Below are positions 1 through 10,986 of a stretch of DNA of 64,000 nucleotides, in pieces; the first letter of the stretch is position 1, and each line of letters starts with the position of its first letter. Position numbers and translations under genes: made by a program. Source of the DNA: Diplonema papillatum (Eukaryota > Euglenozoa > Diplonemea > Diplonemida > Diplonemidae); the NCBI GenBank assembly GCA_030068145.1, contig JAPJBO010000069.1:372001-436000 (forward strand), written 5' to 3'. The notes under the pieces are model-generated. The model was not told where the DNA came from. It was given only the letters and a program-made list of their open reading frames with translations, and did no database searches.

Positions 1-1300
1 AGGCATGCACACAGGATGTACTCCCGCAATCAGCTGTGGTCGTCGGAATGAGCATACATTACAAAGCGCACATTAGCCTATTGGCACATGATAAAACTGC
101 CGCCCTCACTCTTCGTCGACACTGAGTCACCTTCATACGCCGTATGTGCGCACTTTTCTGGAAACTGGTGTGCACCACTGCCTTAGGATAGGGCCACGGG
201 GGAACAATCTTAGTTTGGTGTTTGGCCTGGGGGATCGTGAATCCGGATGCTCTGACAACAAATTCGGTGTTGTGCGTGCAGCAGAAGAAGAAGAAAAAAG
301 GCTGCTCCTGGTCCAGGAACGTGACGGTCAACCACAGCTTGCAAAGCTTGAGTCGGAGGCAGCACAGTGCCACAACCCGTCCGCTCTGCCCTGCGGCTGA
401 CCGTCTCGACGAGCTTGTATCCAGCGCAAGCGCCAAGCCCCAAGGTGTGCCACGCCTTGATGCTTTAGTTTGGGAAATCGGTAGCCACTTGACCAGCAGA
501 AGAAAAAAAAAAAGAAAAAAGACGAAAGGCGGGCTGAATTCGTTTCGGTTTGCTTGCGCCTGTGAGGTTGCCTCATAACACTGGTGGCCAGTTTTATTTC
601 TCTTCGTAGAGCCGTTTGCATTGTTTCCTTCTTTTCCCCCTCGTCCATCCACCAGCATTAATGTGTGAGATCGGCATTTTGGATCACGGATCATTACACT
701 GGTGCCTTGGCCACTCCGTCAGAAGCTGCTGCCACCGCCGAGAACCCTTCCAGTGTGCCCTTAGCTTCTCAGACCGTTCCATGAAGCTGCTTCCACTTGT
801 TCTGGGTTCTGGGGTAAAGTGCATGTACCCCACGTGTTCGGCACTGTGCTTTGCCCCGAATTATTAGTAAAGGATGGAGCAAAGAGAACCCGGAACCCGA
901 CCTAGTGACAGGTTTCGGCTTCACGACACTCCTCCTCTGTAGAATGGCCAGCACGGAATCGCGATCAATTTCATGGCCGATCCTGCGGAGTAGATGGCAC
1001 GCTTCCACTCTGCGAATGACCAGCATGCATGCTTCATTCATCAATTTCATCCTGGTGGTCATTCGCCGCCGTTCCCCCCGTGAGACTCATCTCCGACGCA
1101 GTGTAGTGACGTAAAAAGGGCCTTGACCCGCTCCTTTTTTTCGTAAGAACCCCCGGAGTTGCAAGCGAACTTTCACTCTAAAAAAGGAGTGACCATCGTG
1201 GGCTAAATCACTCGCAGCTCGACCCTTCGAGCTACCGCAGGGTACTAGCCCTCACCAGGCCTGCAGAGTGGCAGATGCTCGCGAAAGTGCTCGCGAACCT
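1..1300. other. Spacer without a supported gene
   Basis: No reading frame here has domain motifs or composition like the GC-rich genes further along. The only recognisable piece is an inverted fragment of an interspersed repeat (called R1 below) near 1150-1187, which reads as the complement of the R1 start (TTTAGAGTGAAAGTTCGCTT). Confidence 0.5.
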
Positions 1301-1375
1301 TGGAAGGATCGATGATCACAATAACTCCTTGAATGAGGAATGCTGCCTACTGACTTCTCAAAACTCGAAACAGTC

Positions 1376-1586
1376 TAGGAATGCCTGGTACGCGCAAGTC
1401 GTCATCTTGCACTGATTACGTCTCTGTTATGGCTCTACACCGCCAGTCGTTGACATTGGCTGTGGGATAGAGCTTGGGAGAGAGAAGCTCGTTCTTGGCA
1501 ACAAGCTAAGCATCCGAATCCAAGCACTGGTTCTCAGCAAGAGGGAGAAGGTCGTAACAAAGCTGCTGTAGGTGAACGTTCCTGAG
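1376..1586 (+). pseudogene. Decayed 3' fragment of nuclear small-subunit (18S) rRNA
   Basis: Three blocks occur in the order expected of the 3' end of eukaryotic SSU rRNA. The first is GGAATGCCTGGTACGCGCAA followed by a CTTGCACTGATTACGTC-like stretch (the conserved GATTACGTCCCTG region). The second is CTACACCGCCAGTCG near 1436, a mutated form of the near-universal TACACACCGCCCGTC. The third is AAGGTCGTAACAAAG then GTAGGTGAACG (1546-1580), the conserved 3' terminal region. Substitutions inside normally invariant positions and irregular spacing show it is not a working rRNA gene. A second, differently mutated copy lies at 47537-47632, so SSU fragments have been dispersed more than once. Assignment rests on remembered conserved rRNA motifs and not on an alignment. 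Confidence 0.7.
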
Positions 1587-2460
1587 CTTTCAAGAGGAAC
1601 TCAGATCTGGGTTTGTGTGGGGAACCTGGGCATGCTTTCTGTCGCTTTGCGATACTACCCTGCCACATTCCAGCTTCGCAATAGCGCCGGTAGGCGTCAG
1701 CATTTCTGACGCGCGCACACTTTCGGGTGTCTTCCATTTTTTTTTTGTTTGGCCGCTAGCTTGAAACACGCTTCTTGGTTGCCCTCGCTCTATTTTGCTC
1801 TATCAAAAACCCCAAAAGTTGGAGGTCGTTTTGACAAACTTCCCTTTCAGTACTTGGTTCTTTTTTTTTGCTTGCGAGCCATCCCCAGGAAACAAGAGAA
1901 CATTTCCAGAGCCAGGCCAGGGTCATGCACTGATGAACGAGATGACGGGCCAGCATCAACCGACCAATGATGATGAAAACTGATAAGGTGCAAGATTACT
2001 GCTCGTCGCGCGTCCACAGGGAATAAACGCACTTTTTGGTTGTGTTAACTTTTCTCGTGTGCAGCCAGTTTCCGGAGATGTTCCCTTCAGGACGACAGTA
2101 CTAGCTCAAAAGAAAAGCGCAGTGCAGGTCTCGGTGCTTTCGAGAAGCTGGTTCCACATGAGCCTCGGAAACTGGGTATTAACAGGGTGGCTGTGCGATC
2201 TACCCCGAAAAGCGGGTATAGTATCGCGTGGGAACGCACCCCTCGATATAGTGCTCCAACCTGTACGCCAAGTTCGTCTCTTTACGATCCCAAAGCTTTT
2301 TCTTTGGTATTGGCTAATATATATATTTTATATCCGACTATCCCCGGACAGTCAGGATTGCCGGGGGGTGGGCGTGTCGGATGCAAATATACGTTCACCT
2401 CGGGATTGCCAACACGCTACTTACCCTCGTCTCCCCCGTGTTTAAGATCGCGTCCTCCCC

Positions 2461-2665
2461 AGAAAAATACTCGAGGGGCTGCCTTGTGCTTACTTCGAAG
2501 GAGGCTAGAGGGAGAGAAACAATACAACTACAAAGTGGGTCATTTTTTGTTGAGCGCTTACGCCCGCTAGACTCAGATGTACCTGTGTTTCGTGGGAGCG
2601 ACAGCACATGTATAGCAGCCTCCTCAAGTAGTTCCTACAAGGCAGGTGCCTATATGAAAGAAAGT
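2461..2665 (+). repeat. Interspersed repeat R2, near-complete copy
   Basis: About 200 bp running from AAATACTCGAGGGGCTGCC through ACAATACAACTACAAAGTGG to CCTACAAGGCAGGTGCCTAT. The same order of blocks recurs at 35925-36131 (inverted), 44655-44965, 56296-56690 and 63065-63290, with fragments at 3486-3790 and 15611-15712. No open reading frame is shared between copies. No terminal inverted repeat or pol III B box is evident, so the class is unknown. Confidence 0.75.
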
Positions 2666-2721
2666 TGTTTGTGGATCGGTTTCACACTTGCATTTACCCT
2701 GTGTCATTTTCAGGTTAGGGA

Positions 2722-3170
2722 CTCCTGATCAACCACCAAAACACGCTGCCTTAAAGGGCGCCCCGCAAGAATGTGAGTACGATTGTCCCGGCTGCTCGGG
2801 AACCACCTTCCTGTATTTAACGTCGACTTTTTTAGAGTTAAAGTTCGCTTGAAATACCGGGGTTTTAGGGTCTCCGTGTGACCGTTCATGAATGGGTTCT
2901 CTTAGAGCAAGAAAGGGCTTTATGGTTACGGATTGTATATTTAGTGCATGCTTTCGTTATGGGTTATGGCTAGCCATATCCGGGACTGTTTGTGACCGAC
3001 ACCAAGTACATTCCTTCGTGGAGTGTAATCTTGGGCCCCCCACGTTCTACAAGTTGAGTTTTTAGTCCTAACAATCTTGTGGGTTGCCCTTCGATGTATT
3101 GTGCAGGCTAAAAAGACGTAGGCAGCGTGTTTTGGTGGTTGATCAGAATTCCTTACCTGAATACAAGGTA
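2722..3170. repeat. Composite repeat: inverted R3 ends around an R1 copy
   Basis: The left end (about 2722-2775) reads GATCAACCACCAAAACACGC. The right end (about 3070-3165) carries the reverse complement GCGTGTTTTGGTGGTTGATC, followed by a shared CTTACCTGAATACAAGG-type tail. Between them lies a copy of repeat R1 (about 2826-3025), recognisable by TTTAGAGTTAAAGTTCGCTT, TCTCCGTGTGACCGTT and GGCTAGCCATATCCGGGACT. A solo R3 copy sits at 46975-47085 and a fragment near 56795-56860. The inverted ends make a non-autonomous DNA transposon with nested R1 plausible, but no target-site duplication was established. Confidence 0.6.
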
Positions 3171-3485
3171 AATACAAGTGGGAAAATGATCAATCGGCAC
3201 GCACAAACAAAACGAAGCGCCTGTCTTTTTCTGGAGGTGATCCTAAACACATCCACAAGCCAATTCCTTAAGGAAAAACATCAGAACCCCCAAATGGGCG
3301 TCACCAGAAATCCAAAACTCGAAACCTACCACTCAGGTGCCCATAAAACGCTCCGATAGGGCGGGGAAAAGTGGCCGGACGCTCGTTTAGTCCGAAATAA
3401 TGGCTGCAGAATGCAAAAACAAGACGAAATCACATGCAAACGCGATCGTATACACGGGGGAGGGTGGGCGGAGCGCGGCTGCCTG

Positions 3486-3790
3486 TTACGATATCTCGAA
3501 GGAGGTAAATGTGATGCAGCCCATATAAATCTGGGGCGAAGCGTTCAACCGCCCACTTTGTAGTTGGATTGTTCTAACCTCCGTCGAAACAAGCGCAACG
3601 CAGCCCCTCGAGTATTTTTGATGACACCCGGTTTTAACTCCAGCTTCTGAAGGTTCGAGTGCACCAGGTGTCCAGTTCAAAAAGTGCAAACGTTCGCACC
3701 TCCTGCTTGAGACTCAAATTGGCGGTTGTAGAAGAGAACAAGATTCTCGGGAAGGAAGCCTACTTATTTTTTTACATAGGCGCCTGCTTG
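3486..3790. repeat. Degraded R2 fragments
   Basis: Pieces of R2 in the inverted sense are visible: GAAGGAGGTAAATGTG near 3500, CCCACTTTGTAGTTGGATTG near 3551, CAGCCCCTCGAGTATTTTTG near 3601, and GGCGCCTGCTTGGAAGGAAA near 3779. They are separated by unrelated sequence, consistent with an old, rearranged insertion. Confidence 0.55.
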
Positions 3791-5100
3791 GAAGGAAATG
3801 CTCGACGATGCTGCCAGACAAAGAACCGAAGGGATCCCAAGTGCTATGCGGGTCTGCCCCTGCACGACGAATCACACAGACACAACAGGTCAAAAGTCCT
3901 GAGTGAGAAAACAACACACGGTGGTCTAAGCGAAGACCACAACAGATTGTGTTTGTATTGTATTTGCCCCCCTACCGCTATATATTTCATCCCTTCCATT
4001 CGGAGTCAAGCAGTTACGTCGAGTATTTCTTTCAGAACCTAGCCGGGTCAGCGGACCAACGGCCACGGCGCGCACAAGGAACACTTCCGGACGGGGCCCG
4101 CACTGGAAAACGAAGCAATGGGAGATTTGCAGCAACAGGCCAGTTGGTAAAAGCAGTCGAGTCGCAGCTCCTGACAGAACAAATAGAAACAAAGAGAAAA
4201 ACAGAGGGTGTTTCTGTTCTTCGCTTTTTTTTTTTTTTTTTTTACGTCTTGATCAGGCTTTCCGACTCCCGCAATCGTGGGCAGCGCAAACTCAAGGGTC
4301 TAGTCAATGATTCCCAGCAGTTTGCAGACTTCAGACTTCAAATGAAAGAAATGACCTTGCGTACGTATCACGGTATTGATCACCACGACAACTTGCGAGT
4401 GAACATTACGTGGACACTACGTAGCACGGTACCCTACATCCTGGCTCTTGCGGTACCATAGGCAGCCGTTGTTCCGGAAATGTTCCCTTCAGTACGACTG
4501 AACTATTTAAAAAGAATATGGCCGGGCGCTGAGAAGGTGGCAAAGAAGAAGAGGAAACAAAAAAGGAAGGAAGCAAGGAGAAATACAGGACAAACGACGT
4601 AACGGTGAAAAAGCAAAAAAAAAAAAAAAGCAAGCGTGGACAATGGGGTGCCGGAACAGATAATGTGGGAGGTTTTCATCGTTTTCTTTGGTTGCTGTCA
4701 TCCACCAACCCCCCCCCCAGGGCTATGATGGCAAGTAAACGGAAACGTTTCCCGTTTCCGTTTCCGTTTCCATACTTTCAAGGAAACGGCGTTTCCTTAT
4801 TTGGGAAACGGCTGCTGCAGATTGCAGTGTGCAAGGTGACCACACCTCGGATGGGCGGGGGGATAAAAAAACTTACGGGTATTTCTCCACCATTTTCTCA
4901 ACGAGCCAGCAAAACAAATGTATCTGTGCAAACGGCGCTGTCTCCGAAGTAGTCCCGGACTGCGTGGTCAACATCCTGGTGGCAACCAAGCACTCAGAGA
5001 ATTGGGCCTGGAGACCTCCCCGTAACGTTTCTCGACAAGGTTCGTATCCGCGACATTCTTTTCGGTTTTGGCTGCAAGTTGGCAGACCCTGTACGGGCTG
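3791..5100. other. Spacer, no gene seen; GTTTCC microsatellite
   Basis: No coding region can be supported. It contains an 18-base T run near 4228, an A run near 4614, and a (GTTTCC)n microsatellite at about 4738-4800. A shorter GTTTCC run lies near 5246. Confidence 0.45.
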
Positions 5101-5113
5101 CTGCGGGATGTGA

Positions 5114-5222
5114 GCAGCCTCAGAAGCTGGAGTTAAAAAAACCGGGTGTCACACCCGCTTTTCGGGTGTGACTCGGGCACCCTCTTCAACTCCCAACTTC
5201 TGGGGCTGGACCTCACCGTGTA
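5114..5222. repeat. Short palindromic interspersed element, copy 1
   Basis: Begins AGAAGCTGGAGTTAAA, contains the inner hairpin GGGTGTCACACCCG/CGGGTGTGACTCGG, and ends AACTTCTGGGGCTGGACCTC then ACCGTGTA. The same outline occurs at 58705-58820. The outer arms are complementary (AGAAGCTGGAGTT against AACTCCCAACTTCT), so the unit can fold as a nested hairpin. The class is unknown. Confidence 0.55.
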
Positions 5223-5825
5223 GTATTCCCTGGTGGTGTTAAGGAGCCGTTTCCGTTTCCGTTTCCATGTCTTGTTTTATTTCCCTTCTCTGGGCCCGCT
5301 AGCAGCGACGGACCTCGCTTCGTGGTGCCAGCACGAGGGGAGAACTTGGAGATCACAGAGAAAGAAGAAAAACAGAGGGTTGGATGGAGAGGACGCAGGC
5401 GTGCGTCGGGGCCCGTGAGGAAGCACCGGCCACCTTGCAAGATGAGAATACCTGCCCTGGAAAGAAGCACCCCTTTACTCGCGGGGTAAGCACCCTTGCG
5501 GGGAAGCTCTTCCGTGTGCCTCCATGCGGAAGGACACTGGGCCTTTTAAGAAAGCCGCGGAAATCGGCTGAGCCGGGAGCTACCGGAGAAGGTGTGTATG
5601 TGCTTAGGTATTACAACCTGGTTCGATTGCGGGATAATAAAACCTCGGGGATAAAAGACTGCGTGTTTTTCCCGATCAAGAAAAAAACGGATGGAAACGC
5701 GTTTACTTGCCAACATCGCCGCCCCCCCCCCCCCCCATGTTTTTACACAGGTCCCTATTATTATCAATTCGAGTCCTACCCCGATTTTCATAATTTTTTT
5801 TTTTCACAAGCAATTATTTGAGCCC

Positions 5826-5955
5826 CCGTGTCATTTCCAAAGGAATGTGCCCCTTGGGCCCCGGTTTGGGTAAAAAAGTGCACCATTTCGTTTGCCAAAG
5901 GAATGTGCCCCTCGTGCCCCGGTTTGGGTAAAAAAAGAGCACAATTTCGTTTGGA
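5826..5955 (+). repeat. Two-copy direct tandem repeat (about 65 bp)
   Basis: CCAAAGGAATGTGCCCC and CCCCGGTTTGGGTAAAAAA each occur twice in the same order, followed by GCACCATTTCG or GCACAATTTCG. The difference between copies is small, suggesting a fairly recent local duplication. Confidence 0.8.
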
Positions 5956-6861
5956 AAGCGGGAACGGGGGCAGAAGTAATTGTTTGAAAGCTAGACAGGA
6001 GGGCGCATTATTTTGTGTTTCCGACGAATGGGCCCCTATGGGCGTACATTTTTTGGGGGGTTTAGAATGGGATGCGAGGTGCGTGCACCAGGTCGTCTGC
6101 AAGCTAGCACGCAGGCGCAGCTGCCTGAGCTTTTAAACCCGGTTGATTGGGTACGGCTTCATAACAAACACCCGCAGGCCTGGCGGAAAGATCTCCTTTT
6201 TCAGAATATGTAGTTGTGTGAATGGGATGGACGGAAGAGGCGCTTACGCGTTGCAATGGACGAGTGCCGTGCGTTCCCGCTTCACACACAATACGTTCCT
6301 CCGGGTGGAACTGAAAGAACGTTGAAGTATGGCTAAAGATAAAGTGGTGTCACCTGAGGGGGTAATCTCAGGGCCGCCCACGTGATAAGCCGCTAAGCAT
6401 TGAGTTCTTTTAAGTACATGAACCACATGGATTAGCATGCACTGCCTTGAAAGTCAGGGGCCGTTAAGCATTGAGTTCTTTTAAGTGCCGTTAAGCAGTG
6501 TGAACTTGAAATGCAGGTACCACAGGGGTAAGCTTGCATGCCGTTAAGCAGCGGCTGCCGGCTTATCCCGTGACACCTTTTATATGCACAGAAAGAGTAG
6601 CGTTGGCACTCTTACAGGTTCGTTCCCTCGTAGCTCGCCGGGAACGGGCACTCCAGTGAAACTGGGTGTGTTACCGTTTCAGGTTTGGATTTGGGAGCAT
6701 TGCCTGATGTGAATTCTGAGACCTATTTCTCCCACGAAACGTTCCGGAGTTTGGGCTTGCACTGATAAACGAAGTAACGGACGATTAGCATTAACTGACC
6801 CAAGGTGGTGAGATTGATAAGGCAACGGGTTTCTTGTTTTTTTGCGTGTACAAGATAAAGA
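5956..6861. other. Spacer with short direct repeats
   Basis: No gene is supported. GCATTGAGTTCTTTTAAGT occurs twice (near 6398 and 6468), with several CCGTTAAGCA words between 6380 and 6550. Confidence 0.4.
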
Positions 6862-6996
6862 GGGGGGGGTCGAATAATAGCAGTTATTTGACACACGTCT
6901 GGTTGTCTAAAAACACTACCACTATTTGATCCTCGGAACTTTTTTTAGTATTCGACAAATTGAATAATAACACATGTTAGTATTCGACCCCCCCCT
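6862..6996. mobile_element. MITE, copy A (135 bp)
   Basis: Terminal inverted repeats read GGGGGGTCGAATAATAGC on the left and TAGTATTCGACCCCCC on the right. The interior is related, in the opposite orientation, to the element at 45042-45195: both carry GTCTGGTTGTCTAAAAACAC and CACTACCACTA. No coding capacity. Copy A is shorter than copy B by about 20 bp. Empty-site comparison for copy B suggests a TTA target duplication, as in PIF/Harbinger-type elements. Copy A's flanks are too eroded to confirm this. Confidence 0.8.
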
Positions 6997-7044
6997 TTGT
7001 AGACCTCTCTGAGAAGGTGGTTCCTGTGTTGACACTTTTTCGTT

Positions 7045-7130
7045 GGCTTCATGTGCTAGAGTGAAAGTTCGCTTGAAACTCCGGGGGCTTAAAATCTCCG
7101 GGTGACCTTCGTCAATATGGGAGAAGTTTT
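7045..7130 (+). repeat. R1 repeat fragment
   Basis: Carries AGAGTGAAAGTTCGCTTGAA, ACTCCGGGGGCTTAAAATCTC and CGGGTGACCTTCGTCAATATG, matching the first half of the R1 copies at 2826-3025, 7877-8062 and 48090-48236. Confidence 0.7.
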
Positions 7131-7876
7131 CTCGTTTCATGTGCAACCGTCGCTCCGGAAAACGCCCGTCAGTACTTAAAAAACAACGAACGCGGGACAC
7201 AACAGGCGTAAGAACACTGCATAATAATATTATGTCATCTTTCACGCCTTTTTCTTATCTTCTGCAGTTTTCGCTCGGGCCCTCGCTTCAGGCCCGGCAT
7301 TCCAGGCCATCCTCCCACTCATGTTTGCTTATTTTTGTGCTTCCGACGATTCCGTATGGGCGTACGGATTGGTGTCTTTCGACCTTTTGTGCTTGTGGGG
7401 TTCAGCTTCTCGTGTGTGGTGCGCGACTTTCTTTTTTTCGACTGTTTGAACGGTTTCACTTGTTTCTTCTCACTTGTTTCTTCTCCCCCCGTGGTTTATT
7501 TCCCCCAACGCGAAAGAAGTGAGCAGAATTTGAAGACAGAAAAAGGAAAGGAAAAAAAAGAAAGGCAGAAAAGCTCCCAGGGAAAGAAGGGGGTGAAGGA
7601 AAAGAGGTATATTTAAAGGAGTCGAATGGAGACAAGGCAAAGAAACAAGCAGAGGGAGATATATCGCTTCAGTGGCATGCAATTCCGGTGCTATGCGTCT
7701 TTGTGGGTGTGTTCGGGCTAGGAGGAGATGAGTGCAAGCTCGTGTTTTCTTCATGGTCGGTGTCAGCTTCATACGCCCCTGGAATGGTGAGCGAAGACGT
7801 GAGAGACCATTCAGCAAGTCGTTCCTGTGCGCGTGTGGTGTGGGTGATATTTCCTTGTTTTTCGCATTTTGCGGCC

Positions 7877-8062
7877 ACTTTTTAGAGTTAAAGTTCACGA
7901 GAGGTTCCGGGATTTTAGGGTCACCGGGAGACCTTTGTCAAATGGGTTCTCCTAGAGCATGTGGACGTTGGTTGTTTTCTTTCGTGTACTATGAGTAATG
8001 GCTAGCCATGTCCGGGACTGTTTGTGACCGAACACCAAGTATATTCCTTCGCGTGCATTCCT
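7877..8062 (+). repeat. R1 repeat copy overlapping the phosphatase 3' end
   Basis: Contains the ordered R1 blocks TTTTTAGAGTTAAAGTTCAC, TTAGGGTCACCGGGAGACC, CAAATGGGTTCTCCTAGAGC, GGCTAGCCATGTCCGGGACT and GACCGAACACCAAGTATATT. The minus-strand phosphatase frame stays open through most of this repeat. The annotated C-terminal residues are therefore either repeat-derived or not part of the mature protein. Confidence 0.75.
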
Positions 8063-8773
8063 TTTGGGGCCGAAACGAGCATCCGACCCCTTTTTCTGGA
8101 TTTCCGGAGCGTTTTGAGGCCACTTAGGTGATTGTTTTCCAGTTTTGGGTTTCTGATGAAACCCCGGGTTACCACAAGAAGACACGGGACGGACCTTGTA
8201 GCTGGTGAGGGGAACGTTGGGGTCGATCGAGACCTGATCTCGTTGGAACTGCGAAAGCGCGGTGACGAACCCGATGTTAGGGTTTATGTTGGGTCGCGCC
8301 TGCTTGACGATGTCCTTCGCCAGGACGAACGGGATCGAGAGGTGGTGCATGAGGTAGGCGATGACCAACGTCGCGGACCGAGAGACCCCATATCGGCAAT
8401 GGACGAGCACCTTTCCCCCACCCGCCCGGCAGCTGTCGATGAACGCGAAGACCTCGTTGAAGTGCTCGGAGATAGGCTGGTCGCTGTGGTCGCGGATTTG
8501 AACGTGCGTGTACTCGATCCCCTCAACTTCGCACACCCGCGCCTCGGGAGCGAGATTGACGATGTGTGTAATCCGGTACCGGGCGAGGAGTTCGACGTTT
8601 GCGCCGTCTTGCGCGCAGCCTAAAAAGAGCCACGGCATGATGCATGATGCGAACTGCGTGCCTTCTCCGCCATCCTTCGTCGGGACCACCTTGGAGTGCA
8701 GCGTGGTGTGCACTTTGCCGACGGGCTTAATAGGGTGCAGACTCGATTTGAACTCCCGCTTCTTCTTGTGCAT
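7952..8773 (-). CDS. Dual-specificity protein phosphatase (DSP/MKP-like)
   Basis: Encodes a cysteine-dependent phosphatase predicted to remove phosphate from Tyr and Ser/Thr residues, probably on signalling kinases. With the start at 8773 (ATG, MHKKKREF) the protein has 273 residues. The DSP fold spans about residues 40-180. IMPWLFLGCAQDGAN is the usual N-terminal strand and loop, Asp98 in IRDHSDQPI is the likely general acid, and HCRYGVSRS (Cys126, Arg132) is the signature loop HCxxGxxRS. An upstream in-frame ATG at 8848 would add 25 residues. The last 80 or so residues run into repeat R1. AAG|GTCCGT near residue 193 could be a splice donor, which would remove that tail. The gene is isolated, with no recognised partner beside it. 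Substrate and subfamily cannot be told from the sequence. Confidence 0.85.
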   Translation of the reverse strand: MHKKKREFKSSLHPIKPVGKVHTTLHSKVVPTKDGGEGTQFASCIMPWLFLGCAQDGANVELLARYRITHIVNLAPEARVCEVEGIEYTHVQIRDHSDQPISEHFNEVFAFIDSCRAGGGKVLVHCRYGVSRSATLVIAYLMHHLSIPFVLAKDIVKQARPNINPNIGFVTALSQFQRDQVSIDPNVPLTSYKVRPVSSCGNPGFHQKPKTGKQSPKWPQNAPEIQKKGSDARFGPKRNAREGIYLVFGHKQSRTWLAITHSTRKKTTNVHML

Positions 8774-8899
8774 TCTCGACGGGCTGACGCTGGTCGTGTG
8801 CGTGTGAAGCCTGAAGATTCCTGTAATATTGTCCTTCGCCTCTGGCATGGACGTTGTTCGCTGGTTCACCACTCTGCGAGCGCCACAAGCGGGCAACTC

Positions 8900-10980
8900 G
8901 GAAGCTTCAAAGCCACTGGCAACGCCTACTCGGATGTTGTGCCTCGTCGCGGTGGGGGGTTCCTTTTCGGATTTCTTTTTTTTTGGGGGGGTGTTTTCTG
9001 TTGTACTTTTTTCGGTTTGTTGTGCATATATGCGTGAGTGTGTTAAAGTTCATGGCTTAAAGTGGGTAACGTCTGAAGCGAAGTGTAGTTCACTTCCTCC
9101 AGTCGCAACAAATGGATGTCTTAGCACAGGCGGCACATCTCACCCGGGGCTGTGGCGAGCTCTCTCTGTGCAGTGAGCTTGGCCTGGCAAGCTGGTAATC
9201 CTGCGCGGAATATAGCCCAGTGTGTGAGTGTGCGTGTGTGTGAGTGTGTGTGTTGTGGACCCGTTTTTATGCGGTGCTTTCCTGTGCGAGAGGCGTCCAC
9301 GCTCCCCCCTGTCACTCAAGTAACCGTGGATACTCCCGCGGGTTGCGAGTAGTCGTCTGTGTTCAACTAGGGGTGCAGTGCAGCACTTCGCGATCCTGTC
9401 AGCTTCACAATCGCCGCAGCGCTCTAGTCTGTGGACTGTGCAGTATTGCATCTGCAGCTGAGCGTGTGTGCGTGCGTAAGTTCTCGGCGGTCTGTTTTCG
9501 CTGGATTCGGTCCCGTCGCAACACAGCTGAATGTCTTTGCACAGGCGCGCACATCTCACCCGGGACGAGCTTAACCTGACAAGCTGTTCGAAACTCCTGG
9601 TGCAAACACAAAAAGTGGGGGAAGAAAGGCGGACCGAGCCACATCAACAAGAGTTGTACCCGAAGCAACAGCAACTGTCGCGAAACTCGAAGGCATCAGC
9701 TGACGCTCAAGCTGCGTAGCAAACAGAGAGAGAGAAAGAGCGTTGCAACCCGTGAATCACGTGGTGTTCCGCGTTGTTGCCACCGCTTCGAGTGTTGGAA
9801 CGGACTAAAAATACTAAAACTCAAACGCTTCCCTCAATCCTGAGTGGCATCGTTTCACAGTAGTGGACTACGACGGTAATCTGATCGCCTTCGTTCTTGG
9901 CTAGTTGACGACATATTCGTCCCTGTCGAAGCGCTTTCGCAGAAACTTTCGTCTTCCCAGTGGGAATCCCACGATCTAAGAAATTTTACAAGTGTGCGTG
10001 CGGTGGTGTTTCTCCCGTAAATAATTGGAGAACAAGAAAAAGAAAAATGGCCGGGGGAAAGAAGGAAAAAAGGCAGAAAGGTGATGAAATTCTCATCTCG
10101 CACGGGAACGGGTCCGTTGGGTTGATTGCGGTTTGCGGGCCCTATTCGTTGGCAGGCGGCGCTGAGCACCGGTTTCGGTTGCAGATCTCGCTCAGAGTGT
10201 TTGTCCATGTTGCCAGCAGAACTGGCGACGCGGGACGAACCGTGAGCTGGCTTAAGGTGTCCGAGCGAAGTCTGGCTGGTCAATGGGACCCATTGGCAAT
10301 CCAAGTCTTAGACCGGACGAAGGAAGTGGCAGAGAGGGAGGTCGTTTCGCGTGAGCGTGTAAACCACACTTAGCCCGGCTTCGCGCGCCTGGGTCGTGTT
10401 GTCACCCTCTGCTTGCGCACACCTTCACACCGGGGACAGAGCTGTAAGATGAGAGAGAAAGAGACGAGTTAGAGTGCGGACGATCTCTCCGAGGGGTCTT
10501 CTCCCAATTTTGGACCGATGACCAATTGTGGACCGGTATTCAAAAGGATAAAGCAGCTATATTTCGTGAACCCCTTGGTCGTGACATCAAGCTTCCAGAA
10601 AAGCACCGCGAGGGGCGTGATCCGGGTACATGGTTTTACCCACCCATCCCGATCAGAAGTAGTGCGTGTTTGTGCTCTTGACACGCGTGCTGGTTCAGCT
10701 GTTCTACATCGCTCCAGACCAGTAGATTGCATGTTCTGGAAACCCCGTGTTCACTCCAAAGCGAAGACAACAGACTGCACACCAACCCCAGTTGACACAA
10801 AACACTGCAAAAATGCGGAGGGGGAAGGACGAACCTGTGAAGATGGGATGGGGCATCGTGTCTGTAATCAGACACACGTGATCGTCCCCCCAACTGCGTC
10901 CATACACGAATTTCCCCCCACCGCGCGGGATGGTTTCCGTTCTTCCTGTTAAGATTTCTCGCGCACTTTGTCGCGTTTGC
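8900..10980. other. Spacer with a dispersed two-copy repeat
   Basis: No coding region is supported. GCGGCACATCTCACCCGGG with a downstream GCTTGGCCTGGCAAGCTG occurs at 9128-9200. A variant (GCGCACATCTCACCCGGGAC, then GCTTAACCTGACAAGCTG) occurs at 9545-9590. A GT/TGTGAG microsatellite lies at about 9222-9255. Confidence 0.45.
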
Positions 10981-10986
10981 TTCGCA

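Noticed and set aside
9140..9559. A minus-strand frame with Thr-His repeats
   Set aside because: The repeats come from a GT microsatellite, and the rest is a two-copy spacer repeat.
9855..10373. Open frames of 137-149 codons on both strands
   Set aside because: Neither has a domain, gene-like GC content or splice context. They are not reported as genes.
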